Source of the DNA: Mucilaginibacter gilvus
Lineage (GTDB): Bacteria; Bacteroidota; Bacteroidia; Sphingobacteriales; Sphingobacteriaceae
Reading direction: 5' to 3'
Length of the DNA stretch: 64,000 bases
Assembly (NCBI RefSeq): GCF_004054195.1
Contig: NZ_SBIW01000004.1
Location: forward strand, 1-64,000
Shown here: one piece after another, positions 17,867-27,039 of the stretch
How the letters are laid out: every line of letters begins with the position of its first letter
How positions within the stretch are numbered: the first letter of the stretch is position 1
Translations under genes and position numbers: made by a program
The notes under the pieces: model-generated
Told to the model about the DNA's origin: nothing
Database searches by the model: none
What the model saw: the letters and a program-made list of their open reading frames with translations, nothing else

Positions 17867-19993
17867 ATGGAAAACGATAAAAAGGCCGATGGCCAAAAAC
17901 CGATAAGGAAAATACCGATTAAAAAAATTACGCCTAAACCGCCTAAGTTTAACCTCATGTGGCTTTACGCCATTGCTATAATTGGTTTACTGGTAGTGCC
18001 AACCTTTTTGGGCGGCAACAACGGCAAGCCTATAAACTTTCAGCGGTTTGCCGGCAAAATGCTGAAGACCCGTGACGTGGACCACATAAGTGCCTACAAA
18101 AACGGCGACCTGGTGGTTGCAGAGGTTTACATTAAAGGGGATAGTTTAAAAGCAAAAGCATCCGGCGAATACCTTGATGCCAATAAAAATCAGGGCACTT
18201 TAAAACTAAATGCCGATGGCCCGCAATATTATTTTACCGATGCATCTTACGAAAGCCTAAAACAATCTATAGCCAATGCCGATAAAGCCGTTGGCGATGG
18301 GCAGGTTACCTCTATAGAGTATTTGCAAAGCAAAGAGAACTTGTTAAGTAACTGGCTGGTACAATGCATTATTATGGCAGTACTGCTGGTGGGTGTATGG
18401 TTATTCATCATGCGCCGTATGGGCAGTGGTGGCGGTGGCGGCCCCGGTGGCCAGATCTTCAACATCGGTAAATCAAAAGCTACCTTGTTTGATAAAGAAG
18501 CACAGGTATCTGTTACCTTTAATGATGTTGCCGGTTTGGAAGAAGCCAAGCAAGAGGTAATGGAAATTGTAGATTTCCTTAAAAACCCCAAAAAATACAC
18601 CAACCTGGGTGGTAAAATACCAAAAGGCGCATTGCTGGTTGGTTCGCCGGGTACGGGTAAAACCTTATTAGCCAAAGCCGTTGCAGGCGAGGCGCAGGTG
18701 CCTTTCTTCTCTCTATCGGGTTCCGATTTTGTGGAGATGTTTGTGGGTGTGGGTGCATCGCGTGTTCGCGACTTGTTCCGCCAGGCAAAGGATAAAGCGC
18801 CGTGTATCATCTTTATTGATGAGATAGATGCTATTGGCCGCGCCCGTGGCAAAAATAATATTGTAGGTGGTAACGATGAGCGCGAAAACACGCTGAACCA
18901 GTTATTGGTGGAGATGGATGGTTTCGGTACCGATTCTGGTATCATTATCCTTGCAGCTACCAACCGCCCGGATGTTTTGGATTCTGCTTTATTGCGCCCG
19001 GGTCGTTTCGACAGGCAGGTATCTATTGATAAACCGGATCTGGTTGGTCGCGAGCAGATCTTTAAAGTACACTTAAAACCGGTTAAACTGGCTGAAGGTG
19101 TGGATGCTAAAAAATTATCGGCACAAACCCCTGGTTTTGCCGGTGCCGAAATAGCCAACGTTTGTAACGAAGCTGCTTTGATAGCCGCCCGTAAAAACAA
19201 AGAGGCTGTTGATATGCAGGATTTCCAGGATGCGATTGACCGTGTGATAGGTGGTTTAGAGAAAAAGAACAAGATCATTTCGCCGGAAGAAAAACGCATT
19301 GTTGCTTACCACGAAGCCGGCCACGCTATTGCAGGCTGGTTCCTGGAGCATGCCGATCCACTGGTAAAGGTATCTATCGTTCCTCGTGGTGTCGCGGCTT
19401 TAGGCTACGCCCAATACCTGCCAAAAGAGCAATTTTTATACACTACCGAGCAACTGCTTGACGGGATGAGTATGACCTTAGGAGGCCGTGTTGCCGAGGA
19501 CATAACTTTCGGTAAGATCTCTACCGGTGCGCAGAATGACCTGGAGCGCATTACCAAACTGGCTTACGCTATGGTTACCATTTACGGTATGAACGAAAAA
19601 GTTGGTAATGTATCCTTCAACGATCAGCAGGGTGAGTACCAGTTTAACAAGCCATACTCAGAAAAAACATCTGAATTGATCGATACCGAAGTACGCAACC
19701 AGATAGCTGAAGTTTACGCCCGTACCAAAGCGTTGCTGATAGAGAAACGCGAAGGCCTGGAGAAACTGGCTAATAAACTGATAGAAAAAGAAATTCTTTT
19801 CCAATCAGATCTGGAAGAACTGTTAGGCAAGCGTCCGTTTGATAACCGCACCACTTATGATGAGTTTGTAAATGGCGAAGGCGAATCTAATCAGGAGCCG
19901 GTTGCACAAAGCTTAATACACGAAGGTGTTAATGATCACTCGGGTACTTTCTCAAGAAACCCCGGAGAAACTGATACAACAGCAAAGGACTAA
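17867..19993 (+). CDS. ftsH: ATP-dependent zinc metalloprotease FtsH
   Basis: Membrane AAA+ protease that degrades misfolded membrane proteins and selected regulators. The 708-residue protein has two membrane helices (about residues 33-50 and 160-182) around a small periplasmic domain, a glycine-rich linker, Walker A GSPGTGKT at about 258, Walker [12 protein letters not shown], the second region of homology with RPGRFDRQ, and the zinc site HEAGH near residue 481. The C-terminal 50 residues are an acidic, low-complexity tail. It lies 63 bp after rsfS; a hairpin repeat follows it. Confidence 0.97.
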   Translation: MENDKKADGQKPIRKIPIKKITPKPPKFNLMWLYAIAIIGLLVVPTFLGGNNGKPINFQRFAGKMLKTRDVDHISAYKNGDLVVAEVYIKGDSLKAKASGEYLDANKNQGTLKLNADGPQYYFTDASYESLKQSIANADKAVGDGQVTSIEYLQSKENLLSNWLVQCIIMAVLLVGVWLFIMRRMGSGGGGGPGGQIFNIGKSKATLFDKEAQVSVTFNDVAGLEEAKQEVMEIVDFLKNPKKYTNLGGKIPKGALLVGSPGTGKTLLAKAVAGEAQVPFFSLSGSDFVEMFVGVGASRVRDLFRQAKDKAPCIIFIDEIDAIGRARGKNNIVGGNDERENTLNQLLVEMDGFGTDSGIIILAATNRPDVLDSALLRPGRFDRQVSIDKPDLVGREQIFKVHLKPVKLAEGVDAKKLSAQTPGFAGAEIANVCNEAALIAARKNKEAVDMQDFQDAIDRVIGGLEKKNKIISPEEKRIVAYHEAGHAIAGWFLEHADPLVKVSIVPRGVAALGYAQYLPKEQFLYTTEQLLDGMSMTLGGRVAEDITFGKISTGAQNDLERITKLAYAMVTIYGMNEKVGNVSFNDQQGEYQFNKPYSEKTSELIDTEVRNQIAEVYARTKALLIEKREGLEKLANKLIEKEILFQSDLEELLGKRPFDNRTTYDEFVNGEGESNQEPVAQSLIHEGVNDHSGTFSRNPGETDTTAKD

Positions 19994-20006
19994 TAAAATA
20001 GTGTTG

Positions 20007-20059
20007 AGTTTTGGGTTGTGAGTTTTAAGTTCAGTACTTATAACTCACAGCTCAAAACT
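20007..20059. repeat. Long hairpin repeat after ftsH
   Basis: Two 24-nt arms (20007-20030 and 20036-20059) are reverse complements at 21 of 24 positions around a 5-nt loop, and a T-rich tail follows. It belongs to the same GAGTT/AACTC-rich kind as 1603-1730 and may serve as the ftsH terminator. Confidence 0.65.
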
Positions 20060-20075
20060 TTTTACTTTTTACAAC

Positions 20076-20714
20076 ATGAGGGATATCACTACATCGAAAG
20101 AAAAGCTGCTTAAAAAAGTGCGCAAGGCGCTTTTGGAGAAGCGCGATAATCCCTATCCCAACCTGGAAGACCTGCCCATGTACCCACCCAATGAAGAAAT
20201 ATTGGAGGTGGTTTTTGCAGAACAATTTACAGCGGTAAGCGGTCAGTTTGTTTTTTGTGAAGACGAGGTGCAATTTATTGAGAATTTACTGGAGCTTGCC
20301 GAAGAACGCAAATGGCACAAAATATACTGCTGGGAACCCGCCCTGCAACAAGTGCTCAACACCTACGAATACCCCTTTTTTGAAACTGATAAAGATTTTG
20401 AGCAGGCCGACGTTGGTTTTACCCTGTGCGAAGCTTTAATAGCGCGCAATGGCAGTATATTGCTCTCCAACGCCAACGCAGCAGGCCGCAGGCTAAGCAT
20501 TTACCCGCCGGTACATATTGTGCTGGCCTACACCTCGCAGTTGGTGTTGGACCTTAAAGATGGCTTTAAGCTCATCAAAGAAAAATACAGCCCCCGTTTG
20601 CCATCCATGATCACTACCGTTACCGGACCAAGCCGCACGGCAGATATAGAAAAAACACTGGTTTTAGGCGCGCACGGCCCCAAAGAGTTTTTTGTTTTTT
20701 TATTAGATGGATAA
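20076..20714 (+). CDS. LUD-domain protein (LutC/YkgG family)
   Basis: A 212-residue cytoplasmic protein of the LUD (DUF162) family. Family features are the C-terminal VHIVLAYTSQLVLDLKD, MITTVTGPSRTADIEKTLVLGAHGPKEFFV, where GPSRTADIE and GxHGP are the most conserved parts. LutC proteins take part in L-lactate oxidation, but no lutA or lutB is nearby, so here a lactate role is unproven. It lies 82 bp after ftsH. Confidence 0.9.
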   Translation: MRDITTSKEKLLKKVRKALLEKRDNPYPNLEDLPMYPPNEEILEVVFAEQFTAVSGQFVFCEDEVQFIENLLELAEERKWHKIYCWEPALQQVLNTYEYPFFETDKDFEQADVGFTLCEALIARNGSILLSNANAAGRRLSIYPPVHIVLAYTSQLVLDLKDGFKLIKEKYSPRLPSMITTVTGPSRTADIEKTLVLGAHGPKEFFVFLLDG

Positions 20715-20715
20715 C

Positions 20716-20812
20716 TGTAGAGACGCGATACTTCGCGTCTTCGTTAGGGCGGTAATGAATACGCAAAACAGGGATTTTCATTAAAACCCGAAGTATCGGT
20801 GTCTCTACGGGT
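20716..20812. repeat. Inverted repeat of the GTAGAGACGC type
   Basis: The convergent gap holds a left arm TGTAGAGACGCGATACTTCG (about 20716-20735) and a right arm read as CGAAGTATCGGTGTCTCTAC (about 20789-20808), which can pair over about 20 bp. Copies of such GTAGAGACGCGATACTTCG repeats are common between genes in Bacteroidota. Confidence 0.6.
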
Positions 20813-21900
20813 TAATTTAATTTCAAATCTCCCAGTTCGCATTCTTCCAATACAATTCTTTCGCTCACCTTTTTGTGGTACGTCCATTTGATCAGGCGGA
20901 TGCACTCGCCCTCAATTTCTATCCCGGTGATATCCCCATCGTCAAAGCAGCAACAGCCCGTGTTAAAGTACGTGTCGAGGTAACCGTTAAAATCGGGTGG
21001 GGTATTTCCTTTTAGGTGCAGGCCGGTTATCTCCCTTTCTAATTCTACTGTTTTTGCGGTGTCGTTCGCTTCCTTAGCTTTATCCAGGCTGATGTATAAA
21101 CTTTCCAGTTGGGTTAAGGATCTAAACACCGGCTGATGCGTATGCCCGGTTATCAGCAGCAAGTCTTTTCGTTGACTGCTCCATTCGTACATAATACGGT
21201 TGTGGTCGGTTTTCATTTGGTTGTTAAAGGCTGGCGTATTGGGGTTAATGCGCAGGTAACCCTGCAGGGGGCCCCATACATCAGATACAAACCATTTGCT
21301 AAACCAATTGCCATCGCTTTGCAGATCGCCCTGATGGCCATGCGTCATAAAAATGGAGAGTGGTTTATTGTTTATGGTGGTTTGCAATACAACGCCCTCG
21401 TACACCCTGATCACCTTACCATAAATTTGCGCCAGGCTTACCATGGCCAGCGGGTCGTTCCCCCAGTACAGATCGTGGTTGCCAAATATTTTAATAAACC
21501 TATCCTGGTCAATAAAAAGCTTCTCTCTTGTAAAAGTGGCTTTGTTATGCCGCTTTACTGTCAAAAAAACATTCTCCCACAGTTCCTCACTATCACCAAG
21601 GTTGATGTAGGTAAAACCTTCCCGGTAATAATGATCAAGCGCCGCCAGGTAGTTGCGCTCGGAATGAGCAAATATATCGGCACCATCCCGGGCGCCTTTA
21701 TGCTGATCGGACAGGATGATGAATTTGTCGTGCCGTGCATCAAACGGTATCACCAGCCCTTTTTTGCCGGGTCGGGTTGTAATACTTTTATAAAGCGCGT
21801 TCAGCGCTTTATCCACCCGGTTTTTGCTTGGCCTCGACGAATATTTATCGGCAAGCCGTACTACGGGCTTATATAAAAGTTTTTGCAAAAACTTGCGCAT
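20812..21900 (-). CDS. Calcineurin-like metallophosphoesterase
   Basis: A 362-residue protein with the phosphoesterase motif series: LSDQHKG (D-x-H), LGDSEELW (GD), FGNHDLYWG (GNHD), MTHGHQGD and ITGHTH. All metal ligands of the family are therefore present. The substrate cannot be deduced; LpxH-like and nucleotidase-like members share this layout. I start at the ATG at 21900 (MRKFLQKL); a GTG five codons upstream is also possible. The gene is convergent with the LUD gene. Confidence 0.85.
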   Translation of the reverse strand: MRKFLQKLLYKPVVRLADKYSSRPSKNRVDKALNALYKSITTRPGKKGLVIPFDARHDKFIILSDQHKGARDGADIFAHSERNYLAALDHYYREGFTYINLGDSEELWENVFLTVKRHNKATFTREKLFIDQDRFIKIFGNHDLYWGNDPLAMVSLAQIYGKVIRVYEGVVLQTTINNKPLSIFMTHGHQGDLQSDGNWFSKWFVSDVWGPLQGYLRINPNTPAFNNQMKTDHNRIMYEWSSQRKDLLLITGHTHQPVFRSLTQLESLYISLDKAKEANDTAKTVELEREITGLHLKGNTPPDFNGYLDTYFNTGCCCFDDGDITGIEIEGECIRLIKWTYHKKVSERIVLEECELGDLKLN

Positions 21901-22302
21901 GGGTGGATAACGCACAAGGGGCCTAAATTGTTGCTGGTAGATGCAGGGCCTTTTTTTGAGGGAGAGATGATGTTAACTGGAAGGAGGCGCGGGGAGCGAA
22001 TTGCTCCCCAACCATTCCTTCCGTCCCTAAATTCCCCCGAAGTAGGGATTAACTTTAAACGCTTATTTGAGCTTAAGCGCTTGTAACACTTTTTTTCCTT
22101 TGCCCGGGTTGTAGCCCTAAGCAGAGGCACAATCAACTAATTATCTGATATCCAAAGTAACGCTATAATTAATTCTACCGAAAGAAGCAGAACACCCAAA
22201 AAAAACGCGGTTTTAACGGTAAAAAATACCGTGAAAACACCCCCTTAATTTAATCGTCAAATCCTACCTTAGAAAACAGTTTCAACCCTAACACAATTAA
22301 CT
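21901..22302. other. Intergenic region with hairpin and probable promoter
   Basis: No gene is visible in these 402 bp. The stretch 21980-22022 forms an imperfect hairpin with GGGGAGC/GCTCCCC at the top of the stem and GGAAGGA/TTCCTTCC at its base. A TACCTTAG box at 22265-22272, close to the TAnnTTTG consensus, lies 30 nt before the next start codon and is a candidate promoter for the signalling cluster. Confidence 0.5.
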
Positions 22303-22767
22303 ATGGCAACTACAGATCTGAAAGGCGCGGCCGGAGCCGGCGTGCCCACAGCCAAGATTAAAAAGCTATCTGACAACTACTTCAAGAGGATGCAGATCAT
22401 GCGCGAAGACGGTAAATTCGAAGCACTCGACCCCAAAAAAGACAGTAAATCTATTTGGTTCTCCAAAGAAGCTATCGACAAATTATTTACAGACAATGGC
22501 TACACCGGCGACTCTACCGGGTTTGGCCTCCGTATTTATTTTGGGATGCATGATAAGAAAAACATCTTAACCGACATCCCCGACCACGCGCATAACAAGC
22601 TGATGACCGTGCTTGTGGCTACCAAAGCGCCATCGGCCGAGGCGACACATGTTGATATGCTAACGAGCACCCAAGCCAAAATGACCGCTGAAGCCAGTGG
22701 TGAAGTAACAGCCGGAGGCGATGGCTTAAACCATGGTAAAATATGCCCGCCTGAGAGTTGCGTATAG
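22303..22767 (+). CDS. Uncharacterised protein with GLRIYFG core and CPPESC tail
   Basis: A 154-residue soluble protein without signal peptide. Visible features are SIWFSKEAIDKLF, the central GFGLRIYFGMHD, NKLMTVLVATKA, and a C-terminal GKICPPESCV. I have the impression that short Bacteroidota proteins with a G-[LI]-RIYFG core and CPPxC ending recur next to membrane and signalling genes, but I cannot verify this here. It precedes the 7-TM protein, and the 22827 start lies 59 nt after its stop. Function unknown; a cytoplasmic partner of the sensor cluster is an inference from position only. Confidence 0.75.
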   Translation: MATTDLKGAAGAGVPTAKIKKLSDNYFKRMQIMREDGKFEALDPKKDSKSIWFSKEAIDKLFTDNGYTGDSTGFGLRIYFGMHDKKNILTDIPDHAHNKLMTVLVATKAPSAEATHVDMLTSTQAKMTAEASGEVTAGGDGLNHGKICPPESCV

Positions 22768-22826
22768 GCGCACAATTTGTATTTAGTAAAATGTTATATT
22801 GCTACGGAATAACCCCCCTTAGCAAT

Positions 22827-23483
22827 ATGACATTTGAAATTTATTTTGGCTTTGAATTACTTGCCCTGTTTACTGCCCTTGTAAAATATAGGTCGCTCCT
22901 GAAATCTGATTATAAATTCTTTATACCATTCCTGATTTTAATTGTATTGTACGAAACCGGCTCATTGTACAACAAGTTTAGTATCGGCAACAATAATGCA
23001 TTGGCCACCAACTTAATGACAACTTTTGAATTTGCATTTTATAGCTTTTTTATTAGGAACACGTTAAATAATCCGTTTTATAAGAAGATTATACTGATAG
23101 CCATTTTTACGTGCCTGGTTTACAACATTATTAACTTGTTTTTTATCCAGGGGGGTATGAAGCTTAATGTAAGTACTATTATACTGCAAACGATAGTTAT
23201 TATACTTATTACCGGTGTATACTTTTTGGAACTGATGCAGGTTTCGTTCGGCAACAGCCTCAGCATTATTAAACTACCCGGGTTTTGGTTAAATACAGGC
23301 GTTTTGTTTTTTTATCTGGGCGAATTTTTATTATTTGCGTCTTACAGTTATATGGCTTATAAGCATAATTACGATTACTTAATGTTATTCCGAATGATAT
23401 CAGATATAGCCAACGCTATATTATATACCTGTTTAATTATTTCCTTCCTATGCCTCAACCCGACCAGGAAATTATCAACTTAG
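22827..23483 (+). CDS. Seven-TM membrane protein, copy 1
   Basis: A 218-residue protein with seven hydrophobic segments filling nearly all its length and almost no soluble domain. The motif SIIKLPGFWLNTG and FASYSYMAYKHNY are shared almost exactly with the paralogue at 24335-24994. I start at the ATG at 22827 because the paralogue's start aligns there; earlier in-frame starts exist. The 3' end overlaps the histidine kinase gene by 34 nt, so they are made together. A sensor or signal receptor for the kinase is the likely role by context. Confidence 0.8.
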   Translation: MTFEIYFGFELLALFTALVKYRSLLKSDYKFFIPFLILIVLYETGSLYNKFSIGNNNALATNLMTTFEFAFYSFFIRNTLNNPFYKKIILIAIFTCLVYNIINLFFIQGGMKLNVSTIILQTIVIILITGVYFLELMQVSFGNSLSIIKLPGFWLNTGVLFFYLGEFLLFASYSYMAYKHNYDYLMLFRMISDIANAILYTCLIISFLCLNPTRKLST

Positions 23484-24244
23484 TTATAGCAGGCACCGGG
23501 ATGCTGCTATTGCTGGCTGTATTTATTATTGGCTTTTTGTTCCTGTACCAGCGCAGGCACAACAAATACCACATGGAACAAGAGCAGCTAAAGGCGGCTT
23601 TTAGCCAGGAGCTGCTTAAAACCCAGATAGAAATGCAGGAGCAAACCCTGCACTACGTGAGCCAGGAGATACATGATAATATTACCCAGGTGCTCTCTTT
23701 TGTGAAACTCAACCTGGCGCTTACCGGCAATTTAAATGAAACCGATAAGGCTCATAAAATAGATGAAAGCCGCAAACTGGTTGCCCAGGCCATTGGCGAT
23801 CTGCGCGACCTATCCAAAAGTCTCAGTTTTGAGCATATCGCGCAGCTTGGCCTCGTAAAAACCATCGCTATAGAGGTAGAGCGGATAAACAAGAGCAGCA
23901 TTATGGATGCGGTGATGGATGTTAAGGGGCAATCTTTTAGTTTGGGCGACGAACGGGAGTTGGTGATTTTCCGCATCTTCCAGGAAGCGCTGAACAACGC
24001 GCTTAAACATGCCTGCGCTAAACAGTTTAAGATCAACCTTAAATATACCGAAAACTTATTTGAATTAACCATTGCCGATGATGGGGCAGGCTTCTCCATC
24101 GACGCACTGACTACCGGCGGCTCGGGCCTGAGGAACATGCAGAACAGGGCCGCTCTTATTGGTGGCGTTGCCAATATAACCAGCGAACCGGGCAAGGGAT
24201 GTGCCATCACTATCACCATAGACCCCATAGCGCAGCATACCTAA
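23450..24244 (+). CDS. Sensor histidine kinase (HisKA_3/NarX type)
   Basis: A 264-residue kinase with a single N-terminal membrane helix (about residues 9-33) and no extracellular sensor domain. H75 lies in YVSQEIHDNITQVLS, the dimerisation/phosphotransfer motif of the NarX/DesK group. The HATPase has FRIFQEALNNALKHA (N-box), ADDGAGF (G1) and GGSGLRNM (G2). It overlaps the 7-TM gene by 34 nt, which hints that the 7-TM protein senses and the kinase relays. The NarL-type regulator at 25249 is its probable partner. A decayed copy of its 3' end lies at 25000-25239. Confidence 0.92.
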   Translation: MPQPDQEIINLVIAGTGMLLLLAVFIIGFLFLYQRRHNKYHMEQEQLKAAFSQELLKTQIEMQEQTLHYVSQEIHDNITQVLSFVKLNLALTGNLNETDKAHKIDESRKLVAQAIGDLRDLSKSLSFEHIAQLGLVKTIAIEVERINKSSIMDAVMDVKGQSFSLGDERELVIFRIFQEALNNALKHACAKQFKINLKYTENLFELTIADDGAGFSIDALTTGGSGLRNMQNRAALIGGVANITSEPGKGCAITITIDPIAQHT

Positions 24245-24334
24245 ATAGCGAATACGCGCAATGTGTTTTTTTTGCAGCGTTTGTTGCGCCCGGCCGGTAA
24301 AATGCCGGTGAAGCCGAATGCGTATATTGGCACA

Positions 24335-24994
24335 ATGGTGTGGTCAGACTATCTCTACTTTTTATTCGAGCTGATGGCTTTTATTGTTGCCCTTGTGCAA
24401 TGGCCAAAAATGAAGGGCACACCATACAGCTATTTTGTGCCTTTTTTGTTTTTTATAGTGGTTTATGAGTTCGGCACTATTCGTAACTGGTTCAGCATCA
24501 ATCACTCTAATTTGTGGATCGCCAATATAGAAATTACACTTTTCTTTGTCTTCAACGCGCTCTTTTTAGTAGGGCAACTCCAAACACCGTCCTTTAAAAA
24601 ACGGTTGAGGGCCGCCATCGTTTTTACTATTGCCTTCACTATTATCAACATGGCTTTTTTCCAGGGGTTTTGGAAACTCGACACCGTGAACATCCTGCTG
24701 CAGGACGTAGTACTTATTGTTTCATGCTGCTTGTATTTTTCCGAGCTGATGCATTACACGATACTCCCCTTATCCATTATTAAGCTCCCGGGCTTTTGGG
24801 TAAACACGGGCTTACTGCTTTTTTGCACCATTACCTTTATGTTTTTCGCCTCGTATGCCTACATGGCCTATAAAAATAACTACAACTATTTCTTGCTGTT
24901 TTGGGGCATCGCCAATACTTCAAACGCCGTACTTTATTCATGCTTGGCGGTAGCGTTCCTGTGCTTCCGCAGAGGCGTGGAACCGGGCCAATAA
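24335..24994 (+). CDS. Seven-TM membrane protein, copy 2
   Basis: A 219-residue paralogue of the protein at 22827-23483, with the same seven hydrophobic segments and the shared blocks FELMAFIVAL, SIIKLPGFWVNTG and FASYAYMAYKNNYNY. The ATG at 24335 gives the same N-terminus as the paralogue; upstream starts at 24261-24263 would add about 24 residues with no counterpart. A TATATTGG box at 24322-24329 lies just before it. The stop at 24992-24994 is followed within about 6 nt by the kinase remnant, where a full kinase would be expected. Confidence 0.8.
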   Translation: MVWSDYLYFLFELMAFIVALVQWPKMKGTPYSYFVPFLFFIVVYEFGTIRNWFSINHSNLWIANIEITLFFVFNALFLVGQLQTPSFKKRLRAAIVFTIAFTIINMAFFQGFWKLDTVNILLQDVVLIVSCCLYFSELMHYTILPLSIIKLPGFWVNTGLLLFCTITFMFFASYAYMAYKNNYNYFLLFWGIANTSNAVLYSCLAVAFLCFRRGVEPGQ

Positions 24995-24999
24995 CACCA

Positions 25000-25239
25000 T
25001 AAAACGCACTTAAACATACCTGGTTAAACAGTTCAAAATTTGTTTGTGGTATTCTTCGCATTTATTTAACTTAACCCTCGCTGATGATGGTGCCGGTTTT
25101 GTTGCTGCTATAACAAAAAAACGGCACATCGGGCATTAAAAACAGGCAGAACAAAGCGGCCTTTACCGGTGCTGTTGCTACTGAGCAGCAAAAGGGAAGA
25201 GGTTGTTGTATTACAATTATTATTGACCCCCTTTTTTAG
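25000..25239 (+). pseudogene. Remnant of a histidine kinase C-terminus
   Basis: This stretch aligns by eye with 23996-24230 of the intact kinase. Shared runs include AACGCACTTAAACAT (kinase AACGCGCTTAAACAT), CTTAACCCTCGCTGATGATGG, and a stretch coding GIKNRQNKAA against GLRNMQNRAA. The end reads, in one frame, KGRGCCITIIIDPLF followed by TAG at 25237-25239, against KGCAITITIDPI of the kinase. It carries indels and stops, and lacks the first two thirds of the gene. It is therefore a dead second kinase, left by a tandem duplication of the 7-TM/kinase pair. Confidence 0.85.
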
Positions 25240-25248
25240 AACAGACTT

Positions 25249-25890
25249 ATGCCCACGGAAGCTATACAAATAGTGCTGGTTGATGACCATCGCCTGTTCA
25301 GGAGCGGGCTGGTGTCGTTAATAAATAGCCTGGGCGGATACATGATTCTTTTTGAAGCTGCCAATGGCGAAGAACTAACCCGTAAGCTATCCCCACAGCT
25401 AAAACCCGATATTATTTTACTGGATATAAACATGCCGGTAATGGGTGGCATAGAAACCGCGCGCTGGCTAAAATCAAACTACCCTGATATTTGTGTAATT
25501 GTATTATCAATGTTTGAGGATGCCGAAAAGGTTTTAACCATGGTGAAGCTCGGCGTAAAGGGCTACCTGCTTAAAGATGCCGAACCCTACGAGTTTGAAA
25601 GCGCCCTCCGCAAAGTAGCCCAGGGCGAAATTTATTACCCCGAGTTTGTTACCCGCCACCTGGTAAACAGCTTTAACCGCAATGCCGACGAAATTAAGCT
25701 GAACAGCCGCGAGCTGGAATTTTTAAAACTCGCCGGTACCGAACTTACCTACAAAGAGATTGCCGACCATATGTGCATCAGCGCGCGCACCGTTGACGGC
25801 TACCGCGACCAGCTTTTTGAAAAACTGCAAATAAAAAGCCGCGTTGGCCTGGTACTTTACGCCATAAAAAACAATTTGGTACAGTTGTAA
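25249..25890 (+). CDS. NarL/FixJ-family response regulator
   Basis: A 213-residue regulator with a receiver domain (acidic D12-D13, phosphoacceptor D59 in LLDINMPVMGG, conserved K in YLLKDAEP) and a C-terminal LuxR-type helix-turn-helix (LNSRELEFLKLAGTELTYKE through TVDGYRDQLFEKL). This class pairs with HisKA_3 kinases such as the one at 23450. It begins 10 nt after the kinase remnant, so the remnant sits where the second kinase would have been read through into it. Confidence 0.94.
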   Translation: MPTEAIQIVLVDDHRLFRSGLVSLINSLGGYMILFEAANGEELTRKLSPQLKPDIILLDINMPVMGGIETARWLKSNYPDICVIVLSMFEDAEKVLTMVKLGVKGYLLKDAEPYEFESALRKVAQGEIYYPEFVTRHLVNSFNRNADEIKLNSRELEFLKLAGTELTYKEIADHMCISARTVDGYRDQLFEKLQIKSRVGLVLYAIKNNLVQL

Positions 25891-25915
25891 TTTGCTAAAA
25901 TAATTAGCAAATTTG
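25891..25915. terminator. AT-rich hairpin after the NarL regulator
   Basis: TTTGCTAA (25891-25898) and TTAGCAAA (25904-25911) form a perfect 8-bp stem with a 5-nt loop, followed by TTTG. It begins one base after the regulator's stop codon and precedes the radical SAM start by 9 nt, so it may be a weak terminator or part of the next promoter. Confidence 0.4.
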
Positions 25916-25920
25916 TTCTC

Positions 25921-26991
25921 ATGGCACATGGGGAGAACGGGGAGTTTTTTAAGGGAAGAGGCGCCCAGGTAAACACACACAACAAGTTTTTAAAGCAGAA
26001 ATACGTACTGGACCACATTGAAGGGCTGGACGAACAGTTGCTGGAAGATACCCGTACGCAGCTTTTTGAAGAGAACGCCAAAAAGATAGTAAGCGAATCT
26101 AACAGCCCGGACCTGAGCCATTTTGTTTCCATCAATCCTTACCAGGGCTGCGAACATGGCTGTATCTATTGCTACGCCCGTAACACCCACGAGTATTTTG
26201 GTTTTAGCGCAGGGCTGGATTTTGAGCGCAAGATAATTGTAAAGCGCAACGCTGCGGAACTCCTGGAAAAACATTTTAATAAAAAAGGCTACCAGCCCGT
26301 GCCCATCGTACTATCGGGCAATACAGACTGTTACCAGCCTACCGAACGAAAGCTGAAGATAACCCGTTCGTTACTGCAGGTGTTCCTCAAATACCGCAAC
26401 CCAGTAAGCATTATCACCAAAAACAACCTCGTGCTGCGTGATATTGATATTTTAACCGAAATGGCGCAGATGAACCTGGCGCATGTAAATATCTCCATCA
26501 CCTCGTTAAACGAATCGCTTCGCCAAAAGCTGGAGCCGCGTACCGTAACCGGCATGGGCAGGTTAGCGGTAATACAAAAGCTATCAGAAAAAGGAATCCC
26601 CGTAAGGGTAATGGTGGCGCCCATTATTCCCGGCCTAAACAGTAACGAGATCCCCGATATTATTAAAGCCGCCGCAGATAGAGGTGCCCTCTCCGCCGGA
26701 TTCACCATTGTACGCCTCAACGGCAGCATTGCCGAAATCTTTACCGATTGGGTACACAAAGCTTACCCGGACCGGGCCGAGAAGGTGCTGAACATGATAA
26801 AAGCCTGCCACAACGGCAACCTGAACGATAGCGAATTTGGCCGCCGCATGAGCGGCGATGGCCATGTAGCCAACTCTATCCACCAACTATACCGGATGGC
26901 CTGCGTGCGCTTCCTTGCCGACAGGGAGATGCCTTCGTATGATCTCACACTGTTTACGCCCAAGGGCGGGAAGCAGATGGGAATGTTTTAG
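25921..26991 (+). CDS. PA0069-family radical SAM protein
   Basis: A 356-residue protein of the radical SAM superfamily. The cluster motif is NPYQGCEHGCIYCYARNTHEY, with C77, C81 and C84 (CxxxCxxC) binding the 4Fe-4S cluster that cleaves S-adenosylmethionine. The N-terminal GEFFKGRGAQVNTHNKF and the sequence around the cluster match the PA0069 subgroup, related to spore photoproduct lyase; its substrate is unknown. It is preceded closely by the NarL regulator but separated by a hairpin, so it is likely a separate transcript. Confidence 0.9.
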   Translation: MAHGENGEFFKGRGAQVNTHNKFLKQKYVLDHIEGLDEQLLEDTRTQLFEENAKKIVSESNSPDLSHFVSINPYQGCEHGCIYCYARNTHEYFGFSAGLDFERKIIVKRNAAELLEKHFNKKGYQPVPIVLSGNTDCYQPTERKLKITRSLLQVFLKYRNPVSIITKNNLVLRDIDILTEMAQMNLAHVNISITSLNESLRQKLEPRTVTGMGRLAVIQKLSEKGIPVRVMVAPIIPGLNSNEIPDIIKAAADRGALSAGFTIVRLNGSIAEIFTDWVHKAYPDRAEKVLNMIKACHNGNLNDSEFGRRMSGDGHVANSIHQLYRMACVRFLADREMPSYDLTLFTPKGGKQMGMF

Positions 26992-27039
26992 CCAACGTGC
27001 TTAACAATAAAAACAGTAGCTTTAACAAACCTTATTACA

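Noticed and set aside
18247..19299. Long minus-strand open frame opposite ftsH
   Set aside because: It is the antisense of a highly conserved gene, has serine/arginine-biased composition, no start context, and no domain pattern.
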